DNA of 64,000 bases, taken from Silene conica. Taxonomy: Eukaryota > Streptophyta > Magnoliopsida > Caryophyllales > Caryophyllaceae. The stretch spans positions 328,399 to 392,398 of the forward strand of contig CM055314.2 in the NCBI GenBank assembly GCA_029255685.2, in the 5' to 3' direction. This document shows positions 60,448 through 64,000 of the stretch, piece after piece. Under the pieces are notes generated by a model. It saw only the letters and a list, made by a program, of their open reading frames with translations. It made no database searches and was not told where the DNA came from. The position numbers and the translations under genes were made by a program. Numbering within the stretch: position 1 is the stretch's first letter; each line of letters opens with the position of its first letter.

Positions 60448-62691
60448 ATGTCTAGTGGAAGGTCGAGGCAGAGGTCGTCTGGAAGTTCAAGAATAATCTC
60501 CGATGACCAAATAATACAACTTGTTTCCAAGTTACAACAACTTGTTCCCGAGCTGCATCCACGTCCTTCTGATAAGGTATATATATCCTTTTTAACAATC
60601 ATTCATTCATACATTCTTCTTATTAATCCATACAGTCAAATAATGAATCATACAAATAAAGATTTCCACAATAATGTACTAGTATAGCTACAATATATGA
60701 TAGATGAACCATCTCAACCAAAACCTTAAGGTGATGGTTGAGGCCCAGCTATTGTTAATATTCCTAATAATATACGTAATTCATATACGGTAATAAAATG
60801 TACAGTCATTTACGGTAACAAAATGTATATTACCTCGTCGGTTGTATAAATGGATGTAGCTACTAATTAAACACAAGAACGTGCGGATCTAAGGTAACTC
60901 GTTTTATCAATAACAAACACTCACATTATCACATATCATATTAAAACGGATATATGAATCTTTTTTTTTTTTTTTTTTTTTTTTTTTGGTAGGAAAAACG
61001 GATATATGAATCTTTAACACAAATTATACAATGTATTTACCATGATTACTCCTTTATTCTTCTCAATTCACACTTGTAATTAGTTTACCAGTCGGCTCAT
61101 TTATTTAAATTTTCTTTATTTGAGTATTTAGGTCATTTTATTACCGAGAGTGCTTTTTTTAATTTTTGGTTTTTCTTCCTAAAATATGCATTTATATCTT
61201 AGTTTATTGGTCATTATACAAAAAAACGTAAAAAAATGATCGAGTCAAGAGAAAATATTATTTAATAAAAAGTTAATACAAAAACCTAATTCATTTTTTA
61301 TTTATGTCATATGAATTGACGGTCATAAATTCATAATTTGTTGAATAATGTCTTGAATTAGATGGTTGTCGGCTTGCCCCTTCTAATGACTATCAAGGGG
61401 TCCTTGTAAATTCGTTTTTTTCTTTTTTTTTTACTTGTTTGTTTTTTATGTTTTATTTATCTTTCTCGTATTTATTATCTTATGCTTTATTTTAATCATT
61501 TTTTTCGTTGTGACATTGCCGAAATAACACATTGATGTTTCGGTGCAATTGAGATTCTCTCTATTAATACACATATTAAGCACGTAGAAGAATTAAGGGA
61601 TACATTACACACATAACGGGACAAGTAGGCAAAAACCTTTAGCATAGGAAGTAAGAAAAGTGAATGACTAATAGCTAAAGAATAGTACGTACTTTAGTAG
61701 TTAACTGTTTGTTACCTGGAAGTTTCTTGTGTGTGTTGTACACAAATGTTGGTTATATTAGTTATGGTAGCAAGAGTAATGGAGGAGTCACATGCCCATC
61801 ATATACGATTTCCAAGAAATTTCAAGGTTAATAGTGACATGACTTCCCATTCCCATGAAATTTCCCATCATTTTTAGGTCTTATATTATTCGGACTTGTC
61901 AACATTTTCAATATATATATTTGATCTATTTTTAAAACATTTGTAAAAGAGCGAATGTAGATCCCCTCGATTTCTTATATCAATAAGTTTTACTGAACCA
62001 TCATAAGCTGAAAATGAGTCAAGTAATACCTAAATTTTTGTTGAGAATTTATGTCTTGAATTTGTTTCGAAGGGACACCTCCGTTACAACAAAGTTGTTA
62101 AATAAGACAAAAACAAATTGCCTATCTAACAATTTGGGTATTGATGTACTTCAATTATGAATAGTAGAGAAATTATTTCTGGGTGCACTAAAAACAAATG
62201 GTATCTTACATTTTTATGAAAACTTTATTTATTTAGTAAGAGTATAATGTACCTATTTAACACTTGATCATCTCCTCCAAAATAAAAAATGTGAATAACA
62301 AGAAAGTTGAAGCATATTTTGATGAGTATTATTTACTTATTTGTTGAGTACCACACCAAATTCAACATTATAGTTATGTCACATTATTATCATTTTAATT
62401 TAAAAATATTAATAAATTTCTTAAAAAAATTATAAAATCTAATGAAAGTTTCTATTATGATTTATGAGATATGGGTTTTTAGATGTTAAATAAAGATATA
62501 TATGAAATAATTTATACGTTGATCAATTAAATTGATAGGTGTCGGCTTCAAAGGTGCTACAAGAGACGTGCAGGTACATAAGGAATTTACAAAAAGAGAT
62601 GGATGACCTGAGTGATCGTCTAGCACAACTTTTGACAACCATGGATGTGGATAGTGAAGAAGCACGAATCATCAGGAGTTTACTTAACTAG
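60448..62691 (+). CDS. PRE: Atypical HLH protein of the PRE (paclobutrazol resistance) family
   Basis: Two exons, 60448-60576 and 62539-62691, join in phase 0 (AAG|GTATAT ... GATAG|GTGTCG) to give 93 residues, the usual family size (92-94). The sequence begins [20 protein letters not shown] and continues with [15 protein letters not shown], then [31 protein letters not shown], and ends [11 protein letters not shown]. It has helix-loop-helix dimerisation residues but no basic DNA-binding region. PRE proteins act by sequestering inhibitory bHLH partners downstream of gibberellin, brassinosteroid and auxin, promoting cell elongation. The 1.96-kb intron is large for a 93-codon gene. The second exon is too short to stand out alone and was found by family recognition. 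Confidence 0.95.
60577..62538 (+). other. large intron of the PRE-type gene
   Basis: AT-rich, with a 26-bp T run near 60961 and a partial MITE arm near 61990 (CATCATAAGCTGAAAATGAGTCAAG). No other feature was seen. Confidence 0.6.
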
Positions 62692-63239
62692 ACAATCCCT
62701 TTGCTCACTTATTCATGCATGCATAACTATTACGTACACATGCATATTGAACTTACATACTTATATTATATATAATAATCTAATTAGCTTTATTATCTCT
62801 ACTTTTCTGCATTAAATCTGGCATGCATGATAATATGATATGGGCTAAGATTCTTTCTCCTCTGTATGTAGGTACTAGCTAATATAGCGTGTAATTGATG
62901 GAAACTTCTATTAATCCATGCACGTGCATTGTGTAATTAAGCACTATAATAATGACTTCTCCATGCATTTCTGGACTTTCGTTACATAGTTTATGTCCAC
63001 CTTAAAAGTTTGTGTTGACTAGCCATTGATGCAAGGATGAATGTTGAAACATGAATGTACGTGATGTGATTAATTGTATGTATTCATCGTATTCACTTGT
63101 AGTTTCATGTACACATAGCATGCAGTAAGTTTACTACGACGGATAGCTTGTAACGGGTTAAGTTCTCCCACTTGTGTATATAAGATAAAACATTAAAAAT
63201 CTCAAATGTCAAGTTGGATCATGTGTAAATATAATTTTT
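62692..63239. other. 3' flank of the PRE-type gene
   Basis: 3' UTR and AT-rich DNA. A single MITE-like arm (CTTGTAACGGGTTAAG) lies near 63148. Confidence 0.45.
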
Positions 63240-63770
63240 AGACTGAGATTGACTCTTTGATTTCACAATTCTGGTGGGCGGGAACTAAAAGTGGGAAGTC
63301 TATCCACCGGTGTAGTAAGATTTTCTTAGCACAGGTAAAAGAAACGAGAGGCTTGGGTATTAGGAATACGACATGTTTGAACCAAGCCTTGCTAGCAAAG
63401 AATGTCTGGCGTATTTTGGGGAATAATGAGTCATTGCTTGGGAAGGTAATGAGGAAAAAATATGGAGCGAAAAATAAAGACGACCTTTATTTCACACATC
63501 TAGTGAATGTTGGCAATTCTTTTTGGGGTGGTAGAGGTCTCTTTTGGGGGTGGGATTTGTTGAGACATAATATTAGTTGAATACTGGATTTTAATTCTAG
63601 TTTACATGCCACATCCCAAGCTTGGGTGAACGGTTCTGTTCCTGGACTCAAACATCCCTCTCTCCCTTTCGTCTTCCCCTGTGTGGAAGGAATTCGAGTA
63701 AAAGATCTAATTGTCAACAATGAATGGAATACCACTCTCATCAATTCCGTTACGTTATATTTTTTTAGAA
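63240..63770 (+). mobile_element. LINE reverse-transcriptase C-terminal fragment (zf-RVT region)
   Basis: The frame at 63257-63580 encodes ISQFWWAGTKSGKSIH, LAQVKETRGLGIRNTTCLNQ, ALLAKNVWRILGNNESLLGK and MRKKYG, the layout of the region after the RT palm in plant L1-like LINEs. A stop follows, then in the same frame more LINE-like sequence (SQAWVNGSVPG, GIRVKDLIVNNEWN). The stop and the missing upstream RT show it is a pseudogene fragment. Confidence 0.78.
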
Positions 63771-64000
63771 TGTAAATAGGATTTACAGGAATGTGATGTC
63801 ATATAATTTATATTTCGAAATAAGGTTTTGAAGAGGAGATTTGAAGCAGTTCATTCCATTTCATTGATGCATCATAAGAATGGAGATTCCACCAAGCTCC
63901 TGGGGTCCAATGTAATTGGATTTCAAAGTTGTACTCTCTAGGTTGATAGACTACACTAGAACTTTTGTTGTTTATATTTTATTTCATTGCTTGCTTGTTC
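63771..64000. other. right edge of window, nothing recognised
   Basis: AT-rich sequence after the LINE fragment, with no recognisable features. Confidence 0.4.

Overview
This is plant nuclear DNA, from a eudicot. Genes have GT-AG introns and short exons, intergenic DNA is AT-rich, and LTR, MITE, SINE, LINE and DNA-transposon remnants are dense. Every recognisable protein has a close plant counterpart. The style of several repeats (CGGGTC-rich hAT-like ends, ATATCCGTCATAA fold-back elements) resembles Caryophyllales genomes, but that placement is only an inference.

Layout. 1-1057: first exon of a CDK-like kinase on the minus strand, running off the left edge. 1058-6628: a transposon-rich block with a CACTA-like end, a Cassandra-type solo LTR carrying 5S rRNA sequence, a ~95-bp palindrome array, a 1.17-kb solo LTR with a target duplication, and a TIR element. 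6629-8428: saccharopine-dehydrogenase-like oxidoreductase. 9735-14113 (minus): CNGC2-type cyclic-nucleotide-gated channel, eight exons. 17101-20884: adenosine kinase, twelve exons. 21774-23078 (minus): four-finger C2H2 zinc-finger protein. 24090-24725: palindrome units beside an LTR fragment. 25415-32903: mitochondrial complex I 75-kDa subunit, five exons, with hAT-like elements in two introns. 33340-37040: a broken tau glutathione S-transferase between two arrays of a ~325-bp repeat. 38221-42081: DUF1666 (RPL34Ae-like) protein with a LINE remnant in its second intron. 42289-53815 (minus): THADA/Trm732 homologue, 2145 residues in four exons. 53991-60350: Harbinger-like, MULE-like, palindrome-array, SINE, TRIM and fold-back elements. 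60448-62691: PRE-type atypical HLH protein. 63240-63770: LINE reverse-transcriptase debris.

The genes are ordinary single plant genes with unrelated roles (calcium signalling, purine and cytokinin salvage, respiration, tRNA modification, growth signalling); no operon or cluster logic is visible. Three neighbouring pairs are convergent: oxidoreductase/CNGC2, adenosine kinase/zinc finger and DUF1666/THADA. The unusual material is in the repeats. Three separate arrays are built from ~45-bp GC-rich imperfect palindromes spaced about 95 bp apart, two of them interrupted by small retroelements. A 1.06-kb hAT-like element in a complex I intron carries eight TGACGTG motifs. A GST gene has been broken by a solo LTR and by frameshifts. 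A non-autonomous MULE has ~130-bp terminal repeats and a perfect 9-bp target duplication. Exon boundaries were set by eye from splice sites, reading-frame continuity and family knowledge.
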